Shown piece by piece: positions 9,332 to 18,335 of a DNA stretch of 64,000 nt (its first letter is position 1; every line of letters starts with the position of its first letter). The stretch is from Anaerocaecibacter muris. GTDB lineage: Bacteria > Bacillota > Clostridia > Christensenellales > Pumilibacteraceae. Location of the stretch: assembly GCF_943192945.1 (NCBI RefSeq), contig NZ_CALPCE010000009.1, positions 1 to 64,000 of the forward strand, given 5' to 3'. The notes beneath the pieces were generated by a model. It did no database searches, was not told the origin of the DNA, and saw only the letters and a list, made by a program, of their open reading frames with translations. A program made the position numbers and the translations under genes.

Positions 9332-10284
9332 TTATCGTCATCTCCTTTATCGGCGCCCGACGTTCTGTTACGTTCGAGCTTTTTGGCGACGCTTACAATC
9401 TTATCGTATCTGTGCTTTAATCCCGACTTGGATATGCCGAGTTCGTAAGCGAGTTCGCCGAGCGACAGGTCGGGCGAATTGATACGCGCGTCCGCCGCCT
9501 CTACAAGTTTGGGATCGAGCACGTCCAGCCCGACCGTTTTGTCTATAAGCTCGATAGCTTTTACAACGTCCACCGCGGCGTTGGTCGTGCGCGTCATGTT
9601 GGCTATATCGCAGTTGTTGCGGCGGTTTACGTCCTTTTTCATGGACAGCGTCACGACAGTGCCCATAATGCGCAAAACCGTTTTGTCGGCGCGCATGAGA
9701 GCAAGACAGTTGCTCACGTTTTCGCTGTCCTTTGCGTAAACGACATACTTGTCCGCGCGCTCCATCTTGTGCACCTTTACGTCGTGCCGCGCAAGCAATT
9801 CTGTAAGCTCGTCCGCAAGGCTCTCGCTGACCAGCGAAAATTCGAGGTGATACCCCCCGCCGCCCTTGCGGCTGTCCGACCCGTCTGCCTCGCGCACCGA
9901 CAAACTGCCGCAACCCAAAAACATGCCGCGAACATACGCCGAACCGTAATCGTAAAACCTTTCGGGTATGCCCGTCAACTCGAACCCGTCGCCGTCGGGC
10001 TTGAAAATTCCGAGCATGCGCAACAGCTTTTCGCAGTCGGCGTACATGAGCGCGCCGTCATTTGACTTGGGTCGAATTTTATAACTGTTCATCATTATGG
10101 GCGTTATAAAATCGCGCACGAAATCCGTTTGACAGTCCAAGCCCAAAAGCAATCCGTCCGCCGCGTTGATTGTAAGCGACAGGCACGACCGCACAAACCC
10201 CGACAGCAACGCTTCGCGTTCCTCGGGCTTTAACCGCGCCTCGGTGATTTCGCGCTTTACGTCCGCGCCGCTAATCGTTGACAT
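9328..10284 (-). CDS. whiA: WhiA-type DNA-binding regulator
   Basis: A 318-aa WhiA/DUF199 protein: a LAGLIDADG-like N-terminal domain followed by a C-terminal helix-turn-helix ('LSLGELAYELGISKSGLKHR', about residues 275-295). WhiA proteins influence cell division and chromosome segregation in Firmicutes and sporulation in actinobacteria. I place the start at the ATG at 10284 (MSTISGADVKREIT) with GGAGG 6 nt upstream. It overlaps the PHP gene end by 14 nt. The usual rapZ and yvcK neighbours are absent; here it sits between a PHP phosphoesterase and dnaE. Confidence 0.93.
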   Translation of the reverse strand: MSTISGADVKREITEARLKPEEREALLSGFVRSCLSLTINAADGLLLGLDCQTDFVRDFITPIMMNSYKIRPKSNDGALMYADCEKLLRMLGIFKPDGDGFELTGIPERFYDYGSAYVRGMFLGCGSLSVREADGSDSRKGGGGYHLEFSLVSESLADELTELLARHDVKVHKMERADKYVVYAKDSENVSNCLALMRADKTVLRIMGTVVTLSMKKDVNRRNNCDIANMTRTTNAAVDVVKAIELIDKTVGLDVLDPKLVEAADARINSPDLSLGELAYELGISKSGLKHRYDKIVSVAKKLERNRTSGADKGDDDK

Positions 10285-11131
10285 GACTGTCCTCCGTCGC
10301 GCCCGCGCCGCCGTCGGCTTTATTTTTTTCGGCACGCGCCGCCTTGAAGTTGGCGGAACGGAAATCGGGCAACCGTTCCCAGTTGGCAATAAGTTCGTAA
10401 GGCACGCCGCAATCTTTAATGTACTTTTCGCCGAGCGTCATTTTGCCCACGTCGTCGGCATTGTGCGCGTCCGAATTGCAAATAAACTCCACGCCGCAAG
10501 CCGCCATTTGTTTGATTTCCGCGTCGGTAAGACTTTTATGTCTGCCGTTGAGCTCTATATACACGCCGCGCTCGTGCGCGTACTTTGCCACCTCCACCGC
10601 GTCGGCGATAATGCCGCGATTGAGATGTCCTATAAAATCTATCGGGTATTCGTCAATCATGCGTTTGTACGCCTGCGTGTTGTACTCTTTAATCTTGCGC
10701 TTGGGCAAGAATTTGAATATGACGTTGCGCGACCAAAACCGCACGTTTTTAGCGAGCGTAGGCGCGCCGATAAACGCATGATATCCGCCCTGAACGATTT
10801 GCAGTTCGGACAGAATATCCTGCGGACAGGCTATGAACGGCGTAACGTCGGCACTCTTGCCGCACCGCGGATCGAGGTTGTTTTCCAGCCCCGCGTAGAT
10901 CTTAACGCCCGTGAGTTTTTCCGCTTCCGCGCAGTCCGCTTTGAGCCGAGCAAACGCGTCAGCGCCCTCTACGCCGTAAACGTGCGTAAACCCGTGATCG
11001 GTTATCGCCAGTTCTTTAAGCCCGCGCCGCGCCGCGGTTTGGGCGTTTTGCAAAACGCTACCTTTGGCATGGAGCTTATCGCCCTTTCTGCTGTATGTCG
11101 TATGCGTGTGGTAGTCGCCCCAAAACGCCAT
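10271..11131 (-). CDS. PHP-domain phosphoesterase
   Basis: A 286-aa PHP-family metal-dependent phosphoesterase. Metal ligands are visible in 'GDYHTHTTYS' (residues 5-14), 'AITDHG', 'FIGHLNRG' and 'FICNSDAHNADDVG'. This layout resembles YcdX/histidinol-phosphatase-like PHP enzymes, but no histidine genes are nearby, so the substrate is unknown. The ATG at 11131 has a GGAGG Shine-Dalgarno and lies 56 nt inside the murB 3' end. The HxH motif starts at residue 8, so a shorter start would destroy the active site and the overlap appears real. Confidence 0.88.
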   Translation of the reverse strand: MAFWGDYHTHTTYSRKGDKLHAKGSVLQNAQTAARRGLKELAITDHGFTHVYGVEGADAFARLKADCAEAEKLTGVKIYAGLENNLDPRCGKSADVTPFIACPQDILSELQIVQGGYHAFIGAPTLAKNVRFWSRNVIFKFLPKRKIKEYNTQAYKRMIDEYPIDFIGHLNRGIIADAVEVAKYAHERGVYIELNGRHKSLTDAEIKQMAACGVEFICNSDAHNADDVGKMTLGEKYIKDCGVPYELIANWERLPDFRSANFKAARAEKNKADGGAGATEDSHVND

Positions 11132-11948
11132 TCTTAAATCCTCCGACGTAAATAATTTCCTCTTTCGCTTCTATGCCTCGCGCTTCGAGTTCGCCTTTCA
11201 TAATGCGAATAAGCCCGCAAACGTCGTCCGCCGTCGCGTCGCCCGTATTAACTATGATATTGGCGTGCACGGGCGAAATAACCGCGCCGCCGTTGCGTAA
11301 ACCTTTCAGTCCCGCGCCGTCCAACACCTTGCCGACCGAAATGCCCGACGGATTTTTAAATACCGAACCCGCGCTCTTGCCAGACGGCTGTTTGCTTCTG
11401 CGCCGTTCCGTGTACTCGCCGCACCGCGCGAGCGTGACCGCCGCACTGATTTTATCGAGCAGAAACGCCGCGGCGATAACTACGTCGTCGTCCGCAATCG
11501 CGCTGTGCCTGTACGAAAAGCCGAGTTCGCCTCGACCGAGCCGCACGACCGCGCCGCCGCGCAAAACGTCCGCGTACAACAGCCTGTCGGATATTGCGCC
11601 GCCGAACGCGCCCGCGTTCATGCGCACCGCGCCGCCGACCGATCCGGGGATACCTATCGCCCACTCCAAGCCCGACAGCCCGCACCGCGCCGCCGCCGAC
11701 GACACAGAAGCAAGACACGCGCCCGACCCCGCTACAACAAGATCGCCGTTAAACACAATATCGTCGTAACGGTTGATAACCGCGTCGCCGTCGTAACCGT
11801 CGTCCGACACGAGAACGTTCGACCCTCTGCCCAGCACGAGCGCGTCGGGCGCGAGGTCGATAAGTTCGCTCCGCGACCGTGCAACCGATATTCGGCGCGC
11901 GCGCCCGCCTATGCCGAACGTGGTGTAAGCGCTTAAACTATCACGCAT
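11076..11948 (-). CDS. murB: UDP-N-acetylenolpyruvoylglucosamine reductase
   Basis: A 290-aa FAD- and NADPH-dependent enzyme making UDP-MurNAc for peptidoglycan. FAD-binding motifs are GRGSNVLVSD and 'GIPGSVGGAVRMNAGAFGG'; catalytic and substrate residues occur in FSYRHSAI, 'SAGSVFKNP' (catalytic Ser) and VHANIIVN. It lacks the Tyr-loop insertion of type I enzymes, so it is type II as in Firmicutes. The C-terminus runs about 20 residues past the usual end (GGFKNGVLGR onward) and overlaps the next gene by 56 nt. GGAG precedes the ATG. It is first in the operon; no convincing promoter was found. Confidence 0.95.
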   Translation of the reverse strand: MRDSLSAYTTFGIGGRARRISVARSRSELIDLAPDALVLGRGSNVLVSDDGYDGDAVINRYDDIVFNGDLVVAGSGACLASVSSAAARCGLSGLEWAIGIPGSVGGAVRMNAGAFGGAISDRLLYADVLRGGAVVRLGRGELGFSYRHSAIADDDVVIAAAFLLDKISAAVTLARCGEYTERRRSKQPSGKSAGSVFKNPSGISVGKVLDGAGLKGLRNGGAVISPVHANIIVNTGDATADDVCGLIRIMKGELEARGIEAKEEIIYVGGFKNGVLGRLPHAYDIQQKGR

Positions 11949-12035
11949 ATATTCTACTCCGTTTTGAAATTTTTTTCAATAGTTTACGGCAAGAATTTAA
12001 AATTTTCCCGATCGAGCGTATTTTTGCGCAAAATC

Positions 12036-12064
12036 TTGCAAAAACGTCCGAGCCGTGATATAAT
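12036..12064 (+). promoter_or_regulatory. promoter of the Fic-DAGK operon (predicted leaderless)
   Basis: TTGCAA (12036-12041), 17-nt spacer and TATAAT (12059-12064) preceded by TGA. The -10 ends 7 nt before the ATG at 12072, so the transcript should start at or within 1-2 nt of the start codon. Confidence 0.75.
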
Positions 12065-12071
12065 ATAGAAT

Positions 12072-13022
12072 ATGGAACTTTTCGAGGCGAACAGAATACT
12101 TCGCACCGTCAAAGCCGCGATTGCCGCGGACGGGTACAAACTCCCGTCGTCCGCGGAAACCGACGGGCTTATGATGTTGCTGGGCAAGCTCGACGCCGAA
12201 AAATACCTCGCGCCAAAAATAAAACACGCGCGCGCGCAAGACCAAGCGTCGCCGTCGTTCGACCGCGCGTATAAATACGTCGCGTTTTTTCGCGCGTTGC
12301 AAATGTCGCAAACCGACCTGCCCAACCCCGTGACCGCAATGTCGGTAATGCTGTTGCACAAAGCGTTGTTCGGCGACTTCGACCGCAATGCGGGCAAACT
12401 GCGCACCGAGGACGCGAGCACGGACGGCAACGCCCACACCGACCCCAAATACATATCCGGCTCGTTAAAGTCGATAATAGCCAAAATAAACGAAATCGAC
12501 TGCGCGCCGTCATCCGCGCGCGACGACTTTGCGGGCTACTTATCACATTATATGCGCGAACTTCTTATATTGCACCCGTTCGAGCGCGGCTCGGAATTTA
12601 CCGTGCGCATATTTATAATGCTGTTTTGCAAAATAAAGGGCTTTACGCTCGTGCTGTCGCGCGTGCCCGCGTCCGCAGTGACCGCGGCGGAGAGCGCGGC
12701 GTTCACCCAAGACGACGTCACGCCCTTGTACAGACTGTTTGCGGAATGTCTGTCTTACGACCACAAAACGGAAACGATCAAACGCGTCGCGCCGCGCACA
12801 AGACGGGAGATCGACAAGGACTTGTGCCGCCCGCCCCGCCCCGCGACCAACGCGCCCGCAGTGTGCGAACCGCAACGCGGTAAATCCCCCGCCAAAAAAT
12901 CGGGCGGGCTGACCGACGACGAAGTGCTTAAACGCGCTGTGCGATTGCAACAAAAAATATCCAGACTCAACGAACAGCTGACGGAACTGATACAACCGCT
13001 CAAATCGAGCGAAGAAAAATAA
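12072..13022 (+). CDS. Fic/DOC-like protein with degenerate active-site motif
   Basis: A 316-aa protein with a recognisable Fic fold. 'LLHKALFGDFDRNAGKLR' (94-111) matches the helix before the Fic core. HPFERGSEFTVR (168-179) aligns with HPFx[D/E]GNGRxxR, but the N, second G and first R of GNGR are S, E and F. His168 and the last Arg are kept. Canonical Fic proteins transfer AMP or similar groups to proteins; loss of the anion-binding residues suggests altered or absent transferase activity. The C-terminus is linker-like, then a predicted coiled coil (about 285-312). No Shine-Dalgarno precedes the ATG; the promoter implies a leaderless mRNA. It precedes the lipid kinase by 24 nt. Confidence 0.75.
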   Translation: MELFEANRILRTVKAAIAADGYKLPSSAETDGLMMLLGKLDAEKYLAPKIKHARAQDQASPSFDRAYKYVAFFRALQMSQTDLPNPVTAMSVMLLHKALFGDFDRNAGKLRTEDASTDGNAHTDPKYISGSLKSIIAKINEIDCAPSSARDDFAGYLSHYMRELLILHPFERGSEFTVRIFIMLFCKIKGFTLVLSRVPASAVTAAESAAFTQDDVTPLYRLFAECLSYDHKTETIKRVAPRTRREIDKDLCRPPRPATNAPAVCEPQRGKSPAKKSGGLTDDEVLKRAVRLQQKISRLNEQLTELIQPLKSSEEK

Positions 13023-13046
13023 CCCGCGCTACAACATCGGAGAAAT

Positions 13047-13904
13047 ATGGAAATTATAGCCAACAAAAGCAGTGGGAAAGGCAACGGCGCAAAATGCCTC
13101 GCCGCGGCAACCGCGTATCTCGACCAACGCGGTATTCCCTACAACATACACACAACCGAACGCACAGGTCACGGCAAAGCTATTGCGCAAAGCCTTTGCG
13201 CTAACGGTGCGGACGTAATAGTCGCGCTCGGCGGCGACGGAACGTTCCACGAAGTGCTTAATGGCATGGACTTTGAAAAGGCGCGCATGGGTCTTATCCC
13301 CGCGGGCAGAGGCAACGACTTTGCCATAGGCACAAAGGCGGCGGCGCTCGACCCGGTAAAAGCCATTGCCGATATAGTGAACGGCGCGCCCAAAACCCTC
13401 GACTACATTCAGGTCGGCGACAAACGCTGTCTAAACGTCGTCGGCACGGGGCTGGACGTAGAAGTGCTGTTAAAAACGGCAAGAAGCAAAAACAAACTGT
13501 CTTACGTTGCGTCGCTGTTCCGCTGTCTGTTGCGGTTTAAACCCTACCCCGTCGAAGTGACGACAAACGGCGAAACGCAAAAGTTCGACTGCATAATGGT
13601 CGGCGTATGCAACGGTACGCAAATTGGCGGAGGAATAAAGTTATCCCCGATAAGCGTCGCCGACGACGGGAAGCTGGATATTCTGATAATGGAAAAACCC
13701 AAGCGTACGCCCACGGTGCTTGTAATGCCCAAGTTCGTAAAAGGCAAACACATGGGCAAACCGTACACTCACCATATAGTGTGCGAAAGCGTAAAAGTGA
13801 CCACGCCCGCGCCGTTACAGCTCGACGGCGAAATATATTACGACCTGCCGTTTGACGCGCACGTCGTCAAAGGCGGAGTCAAAACCTTCGCGCCGATTGA
13901 ATAA
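13047..13904 (+). CDS. YegS/DAGK-type lipid kinase
   Basis: A 285-aa member of the diacylglycerol kinase catalytic-domain family, which phosphorylates diacylglycerol or related lipids at the membrane face. Motifs: 'IIANKSSGKG' near the start, the nucleotide-binding 'VALGGDGTFHEVLNGM' (about 56-71) and 'IPAGRGNDFA'. The C-terminal half holds 'LSPISVADDGKLDI', the conserved YegS/DagK motif. GGAG lies 5 nt before the ATG. It follows the Fic-like gene and is closed by a bidirectional terminator shared with hprK. DgkB (DAG recycling during lipoteichoic acid synthesis) is a likely role, but the substrate is not shown. Confidence 0.9.
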   Translation: MEIIANKSSGKGNGAKCLAAATAYLDQRGIPYNIHTTERTGHGKAIAQSLCANGADVIVALGGDGTFHEVLNGMDFEKARMGLIPAGRGNDFAIGTKAAALDPVKAIADIVNGAPKTLDYIQVGDKRCLNVVGTGLDVEVLLKTARSKNKLSYVASLFRCLLRFKPYPVEVTTNGETQKFDCIMVGVCNGTQIGGGIKLSPISVADDGKLDILIMEKPKRTPTVLVMPKFVKGKHMGKPYTHHIVCESVKVTTPAPLQLDGEIYYDLPFDAHVVKGGVKTFAPIE

Positions 13905-13977
13905 TATTAACGAAACGCCGCGACGCTCCGTGTTTTGCGTTTATTAAACGCGTAATTGAAACTAATCTTTATAACAT

Positions 13978-14003
13978 AAAAGGCTCGCACAATCGAGCCT
14001 TTT
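13978..14003. terminator. bidirectional terminator between DAGK and hprK
   Basis: A 10-bp perfect stem (AAAAGGCTCG / CGAGCCTTTT) with a 6-nt loop, between two convergent genes. Confidence 0.85.
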
Positions 14004-14031
14004 ACATTGCGATTTATAATCCGTAGTGTAT

Positions 14032-15066
14032 TTAATTCTTTTTGAAATTTCCTCTCAACCGCTCGTTAAGCTCGTCGGTCGCAGAGTACCCGAAGTCGCT
14101 CAATCGGTGAGTGCGCGCCGCCGCTTCGAGGATAACGGCAAGGTTTCGCCCCGGCTTGACGGGCACCGTGTACTTGGGAATTTTCACGCCGAAAATCGAA
14201 TAATAGTCCTCGGAGTTGCCCAGTCTGTTATACTGCGCCTTGTCGTCCCACGCTTCAAGACGAACGACCATGTCAATGGATTTTACAAGCCGCACCGCGC
14301 CCGCGCCGTACATGGCTCTAATGTCTATAATGCCGATGCCGCGCACTTCCATAAAGTTGCGTATCATATCGGGGCAAGTGCCGTTAAGTTTATCGCCGAC
14401 GCGAGTAATTGTAACGGCGTCATCCGCGACAAGCCGATGTCCGCGCTCTATAAGCGACAGCGCGGTTTCGCTCTTACCTATTCCCGACTCGCCTATAACA
14501 AGCACGCCCACGCCGTACAAATCCATAAGCACGCCGTGTATGGTCTGCGACGGCGCAAGCAGTTCGTTAAGATACAGCGACAGGCTGTTGACAAACATTG
14601 TGGTACGCTGTTTGGAGCGGAACAGTATGCGGTTATACTTGCGCACCGCGTCGAGCAGTTCGTCGCACGGCGGGTGTGCCGACGTTATTATGAGGCAAGG
14701 AATAGGCTTTTTCAACAGCGACTCGCACGCGGTTTTGCGCGCGTCGTGCGTCATCTGTTGCAAGTACGCCATTTCCATTTCGCCTATAACCTGCACGCGT
14801 TCCGCCGAAAAATGCTTGTAATAGCCCGCGAGCTGTAACCCCGGGCGGCTAATATTAAACGTGCAAAAATGGATTGTTTGATTGTCGCCGCTGTACAGAA
14901 TTTCAAGGTTCATGCGCCGCGCAAACTCCGCAACGTTCACGTCCGCTTCCGCTTCTTCTATCTCCGCGTCGTTCACGCCCGTTTTACTCTCGGGCGCGAG
15001 TACGTCATCGTCGCCGTCCGTTTGGGCTTGCGAATATTGCGTTCCGTCTGTTCTCTTTTTAGGCAT
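14032..15066 (-). CDS. hprK: HPr kinase/phosphorylase
   Basis: A 344-aa bifunctional kinase/phosphorylase acting on Ser46 of HPr, the carbon catabolite repression switch of Firmicutes. Walker A is IGESGIGKSETAL (191-203), preceded by the conserved His177 in IHGVLMDLYG. 'EVRGIGIIDI' is the HprK signature, and 'YTVPVKPGRNLAVILE' is at the C-terminus. An acidic N-terminal extension of about 48 residues, absent from typical 310-aa HprK, precedes the domain. The start is supported by AGGAGAGG 3 nt before the ATG at 15066. It overlaps the uvrC fusion by 8 nt and is last in dtd-queH-uvrC-hprK. Confidence 0.95.
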   Translation of the reverse strand: MPKKRTDGTQYSQAQTDGDDDVLAPESKTGVNDAEIEEAEADVNVAEFARRMNLEILYSGDNQTIHFCTFNISRPGLQLAGYYKHFSAERVQVIGEMEMAYLQQMTHDARKTACESLLKKPIPCLIITSAHPPCDELLDAVRKYNRILFRSKQRTTMFVNSLSLYLNELLAPSQTIHGVLMDLYGVGVLVIGESGIGKSETALSLIERGHRLVADDAVTITRVGDKLNGTCPDMIRNFMEVRGIGIIDIRAMYGAGAVRLVKSIDMVVRLEAWDDKAQYNRLGNSEDYYSIFGVKIPKYTVPVKPGRNLAVILEAAARTHRLSDFGYSATDELNERLRGNFKKN

Positions 15067-17749
15067 AATCCTCTCCTTGTAAATCGTTGTTCAAACAATG
15101 TTTTTCTATGGTTTTTGCCACGCCGTCGGCATTGTTCGTCGGCGCGACCTCGTCCGCGAGCGTCTTTATCGCGTCGCGCGCGTTGCCCATCGCCACGCCC
15201 AGCCCCGCGGCTTTGAGCATAGGCACGTCGTTAAAGCTGTCGCCGAACGCCATAACTTCCGACATGGGTACGCCGTAAAAGTCGGCGACGCTTTTAAGCC
15301 CTTTGCCCTTGTCCGCGCCTGCGGAAATGCACTCAATCATTGCAGGCTCAAAGCTGTCGCCCGGTTTTTTCATGCGCGCGAGCAACGGCGCGGTGGACTG
15401 TATAAAGTTCAGTTCGGGAAATTCCGCGACAAGCGCCGCGGTAAGCGATTGAACTTTGGGTTCGTCGAGTATGAGTATTACTTTAATTATAGGCGTTCGG
15501 ACGGTCTGCGCATACTCCGCCATGTCGCCCACTTCCCGCGGCGTGACCTTTATCGCCGCAAAGTAGTTGTCGGTCATTTCGTCGGATTGGGCTATCGCCA
15601 CGCCGTCGCCGTCGTACATTTGCATCATCTTGCAATGCGGCGCGGCAAACTTTAACAGCCTCGCCGCAACCAAGTTCGGCATGTCCGTTACTTGCGCCGC
15701 TTTAAGATCCGCCGTGTTCACGGTCACACAGCCCAAATGACAAACCGCCATGACGGGGTGAACGTCCAGTTTAAGCGGCTTGACGTACTGCGCAAGACTG
15801 ATAGGACTGCGCCCGGTCGCAACGGTGAATATCCCGCCCGCCGCACGGTATCTGTCAATAACGTCCAGCGTGTAATCGGACACGGTAAGTTCGTCATTGA
15901 GCAACGTTCCGTCGAGATCGACCGCAACAAGTTTATATTTAAGCGCGGTCGCCGTCTGCGAGGTCGGATGATAGTACGCGTATATATTGGCGGCGGCTTT
16001 CTTGGCAATTCCCGCTTTTTGCGCTATCTCGTCCGCACTCGCCTCGACAATGGTATGCGTATTAAAAACGTTAAGCACTTTTTTAACCGTGCTCGCGCCC
16101 ACGCCGTCAATGCCTTTTAACTCGCTTTCGTACCGCCGCGACCGCAATGTGCGGTGATATAGCACCGCAAACCTGTGCGCCTCGTCGCGCACACGCTGTA
16201 ACAATCGCAGTCCGTAATCGTCGCGGTTGAGCTTAACGGGTTCGCGGTTGCCGCGCAAATATATTTCCTCGTCGCGCTTGGCAAGCCCGACCATGGGCAC
16301 CTTTACGCCCACGTCGTCCGCCGCTCGAGAGGCAAACTCCACCTGTTCCGCGCCGCCGTCTATAACTATAAGGTCGGGCAGTTCGTTAAATCCCGCGTCG
16401 CCGTTTTTATAACGGATAAACCTGCGCGACAGCGTTTCGTACATGGAACGAAAATCGTCCGCGCCCTCGACGGTTCGTATTCGATAGCGGCGATATTGCG
16501 CCTTGTCCGCCTTGCCGTCTATAAACACGACGCCCGACGCGACCTTGTCCGCGCCCGAAATATTGGAAATATCGTAACACTCGATGCGCCGCGCGCTCGG
16601 CAAGCCGAACACCGCTTTAAGCCGCTCGCACGCGCCCAACGTCATATCCGCGTCGCGCTTCACTCTGTCCGCGCTCTTTAACAAAAAGTCGGAACAGTTG
16701 CGAGCCGCCGTGTCGAGCAGTTTTTTGCGCATGCCCTTTTGCGGAAAAGTTATCGCGGGGCGCTTGGAAAACACAGACGTAAAATATTCGATAAGCGCCG
16801 TAACGTCGCGCTCGGACTGTAAACATATTTCGTCGGGAAGCTCGTTAGTCATGGAGTAATACTGCGGCAAAAATGTCGTCATGTCGCCGCCGAACATCTG
16901 CGGCTCGTTAATGATGTAGTTTTTTACGCCCATCATTTTCCCGCCGCGCACTATGCACACGCTGACCGCGCCGTACAACCCGTTATCTGTGTAAAAGAAC
17001 GCGTCTATATTCGCGACCTTTCCCAACTCGCTAACAATCTTGCTTTTTAAATTGTCGAGCACGCGCAGTTGATTTCTGTACGAAATAGCGCGCTCGAAGT
17101 TCTCTTTTTCGGCGGCTTCGGACATCTTTTGCGTTATGATGCCCGAAATATCGTCGCCACCGCCCGATAGGAACGTCATTGCGCCGTTTATCGCCCGCAA
17201 ATACTCCGCCCTGTCGCAACGCTCGCAACACGGCGCAAGGCACAAATCGATGTCATGATTGAGGCACGGGCGCGCGCGTTTTTTCAGCTTGCCCGAGCAA
17301 GTGCGTATGCGGAAAACCGACTGCAAAACGGAAATCACGTCGCGCACGGACACGCCGATAAACGGTCCGAAGTATCGCGCGCCGTCGCGCTTGACCCGCC
17401 GCGTGATTTCGATAGTCGGATATTCCGCGCGCGGATCTATGCGGATATACGGGCTTGTCTTGTCGTCTTTGAGCAGTATGTTGTAGTGCGGCTTGTACTT
17501 CTTTATGAGGTTATTTTCAAGCGCGAGCGCATCCTTTTCGGTGCGCGTTATTATATAATCAAAGTCGGCAATGTTATCCACCATCGCCTGCACTTTAACG
17601 GGTTTTTCGGTGTGCTGGAAATACTGCCTGACGCGGTTTTTAAGCACAACCGCTTTGCCGACGTATATCACCTGCCCCGACGCATCGCGCATAATGTACA
17701 CCCCCGGGGTGTCGGGCAGGTCTTTCAGCTTGTCGGAAATGTTGCTCAT
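15059..17749 (-). CDS. uvrC: UvrC excinuclease subunit fused to a Cof-type HAD phosphatase
   Basis: An 896-aa fusion. Residues 1 to about 610 are a complete UvrC: GIY-YIG nuclease ('PGVYIMRDASGQVIYVGKA'), a UVR motif near 200-230 ('EKENFERAISYRNQL'), the RNase H-like endonuclease domain (CYDISNISG, LIVIDGGAEQ) and helix-hairpin-helices ('LKGIDGVGASTVKKVL'). The last about 280 residues are a Cof/HAD-IIB hydrolase: VAVDLDGTLLND (motif I), TVATGRS (motif II), DKGKGL (motif III) and 'MAFGDSFNDVPML' (motif IV). About 8 residues link the domains, with no stop and no usable internal start codon. UvrC makes the dual incision in nucleotide excision repair; HAD-IIB enzymes dephosphorylate sugar phosphates or nucleotides. 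The ATG overlaps the queH stop (ATGA). Confidence 0.92.
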   Translation of the reverse strand: MSNISDKLKDLPDTPGVYIMRDASGQVIYVGKAVVLKNRVRQYFQHTEKPVKVQAMVDNIADFDYIITRTEKDALALENNLIKKYKPHYNILLKDDKTSPYIRIDPRAEYPTIEITRRVKRDGARYFGPFIGVSVRDVISVLQSVFRIRTCSGKLKKRARPCLNHDIDLCLAPCCERCDRAEYLRAINGAMTFLSGGGDDISGIITQKMSEAAEKENFERAISYRNQLRVLDNLKSKIVSELGKVANIDAFFYTDNGLYGAVSVCIVRGGKMMGVKNYIINEPQMFGGDMTTFLPQYYSMTNELPDEICLQSERDVTALIEYFTSVFSKRPAITFPQKGMRKKLLDTAARNCSDFLLKSADRVKRDADMTLGACERLKAVFGLPSARRIECYDISNISGADKVASGVVFIDGKADKAQYRRYRIRTVEGADDFRSMYETLSRRFIRYKNGDAGFNELPDLIVIDGGAEQVEFASRAADDVGVKVPMVGLAKRDEEIYLRGNREPVKLNRDDYGLRLLQRVRDEAHRFAVLYHRTLRSRRYESELKGIDGVGASTVKKVLNVFNTHTIVEASADEIAQKAGIAKKAAANIYAYYHPTSQTATALKYKLVAVDLDGTLLNDELTVSDYTLDVIDRYRAAGGIFTVATGRSPISLAQYVKPLKLDVHPVMAVCHLGCVTVNTADLKAAQVTDMPNLVAARLLKFAAPHCKMMQMYDGDGVAIAQSDEMTDNYFAAIKVTPREVGDMAEYAQTVRTPIIKVILILDEPKVQSLTAALVAEFPELNFIQSTAPLLARMKKPGDSFEPAMIECISAGADKGKGLKSVADFYGVPMSEVMAFGDSFNDVPMLKAAGLGVAMGNARDAIKTLADEVAPTNNADGVAKTIEKHCLNNDLQGEDYA

Positions 17750-18333
17750 ATCGCACCGCCCGAAGCCGCAGCTTGCGCCCGCACCGAAGCCAAAGAATAT
17801 TCGCAACCGCAAAAGTTTTGACGGTAGATGCCGAGTTCGCGCGCCAGTCGACACGATAAAAGAAACCCGTCGCGCTTTTTAAAATCGCGCGGCAAAAACG
17901 GCGCGCCGTCATTAAATCCGTCGGCGAGCGAAAACATAAGTTTGCTGTTTTTATGCGGACTGACAGTAAGCGTCGTAGTGTACGCGTCGAACCCGTTGTC
18001 GCGCGCATACAAAGCCGAAGCGCGCAAGCGATCGTCCATGCACAACGCGCACCGCTCCCCGCCCTCACGATCGGACGCGCGCGCATAAGCGTAAGACAGA
18101 TAAGAACTATAATCGTGCGGCGGAACGATAACGGACAAACCGTAATACGAAGCAACGTCGTTGAGTGCGGCAAGCCGCAAATCGAACTCGCCGTCGATTA
18201 TGCACGGATTGTAAAAGAACAAAGTAACGCGCGCCCCGTCGGCAAGCAACGGAGCGATTGCGCCTAAACTGCACGGACCGCAGCACGCGTGCAAAAGGAT
18301 TTTTTTGTCTTTTATATCGTCGGTGTAGAACAT
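17746..18333 (-). CDS. queH: epoxyqueuosine reductase QueH
   Basis: A 195-aa member of the DUF208/QueH family, which performs the last step of queuosine biosynthesis on tRNA (epoxyqueuosine to queuosine). The cysteine pattern is intact: LLHACCGPCS (about 13-22), GERCALCMDDR (about 90-100) and QNFCGCEYS near the C-terminus, together forming the metal/Fe-S site. It starts 2 nt after the dtd stop (TGATTATG) with no real Shine-Dalgarno, suggesting translational coupling to dtd, and its stop overlaps the uvrC start. Confidence 0.93.
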   Translation of the reverse strand: MFYTDDIKDKKILLHACCGPCSLGAIAPLLADGARVTLFFYNPCIIDGEFDLRLAALNDVASYYGLSVIVPPHDYSSYLSYAYARASDREGGERCALCMDDRLRASALYARDNGFDAYTTTLTVSPHKNSKLMFSLADGFNDGAPFLPRDFKKRDGFLLSCRLARELGIYRQNFCGCEYSLASVRAQAAASGGAI

Positions 18334-18335
18334 AA

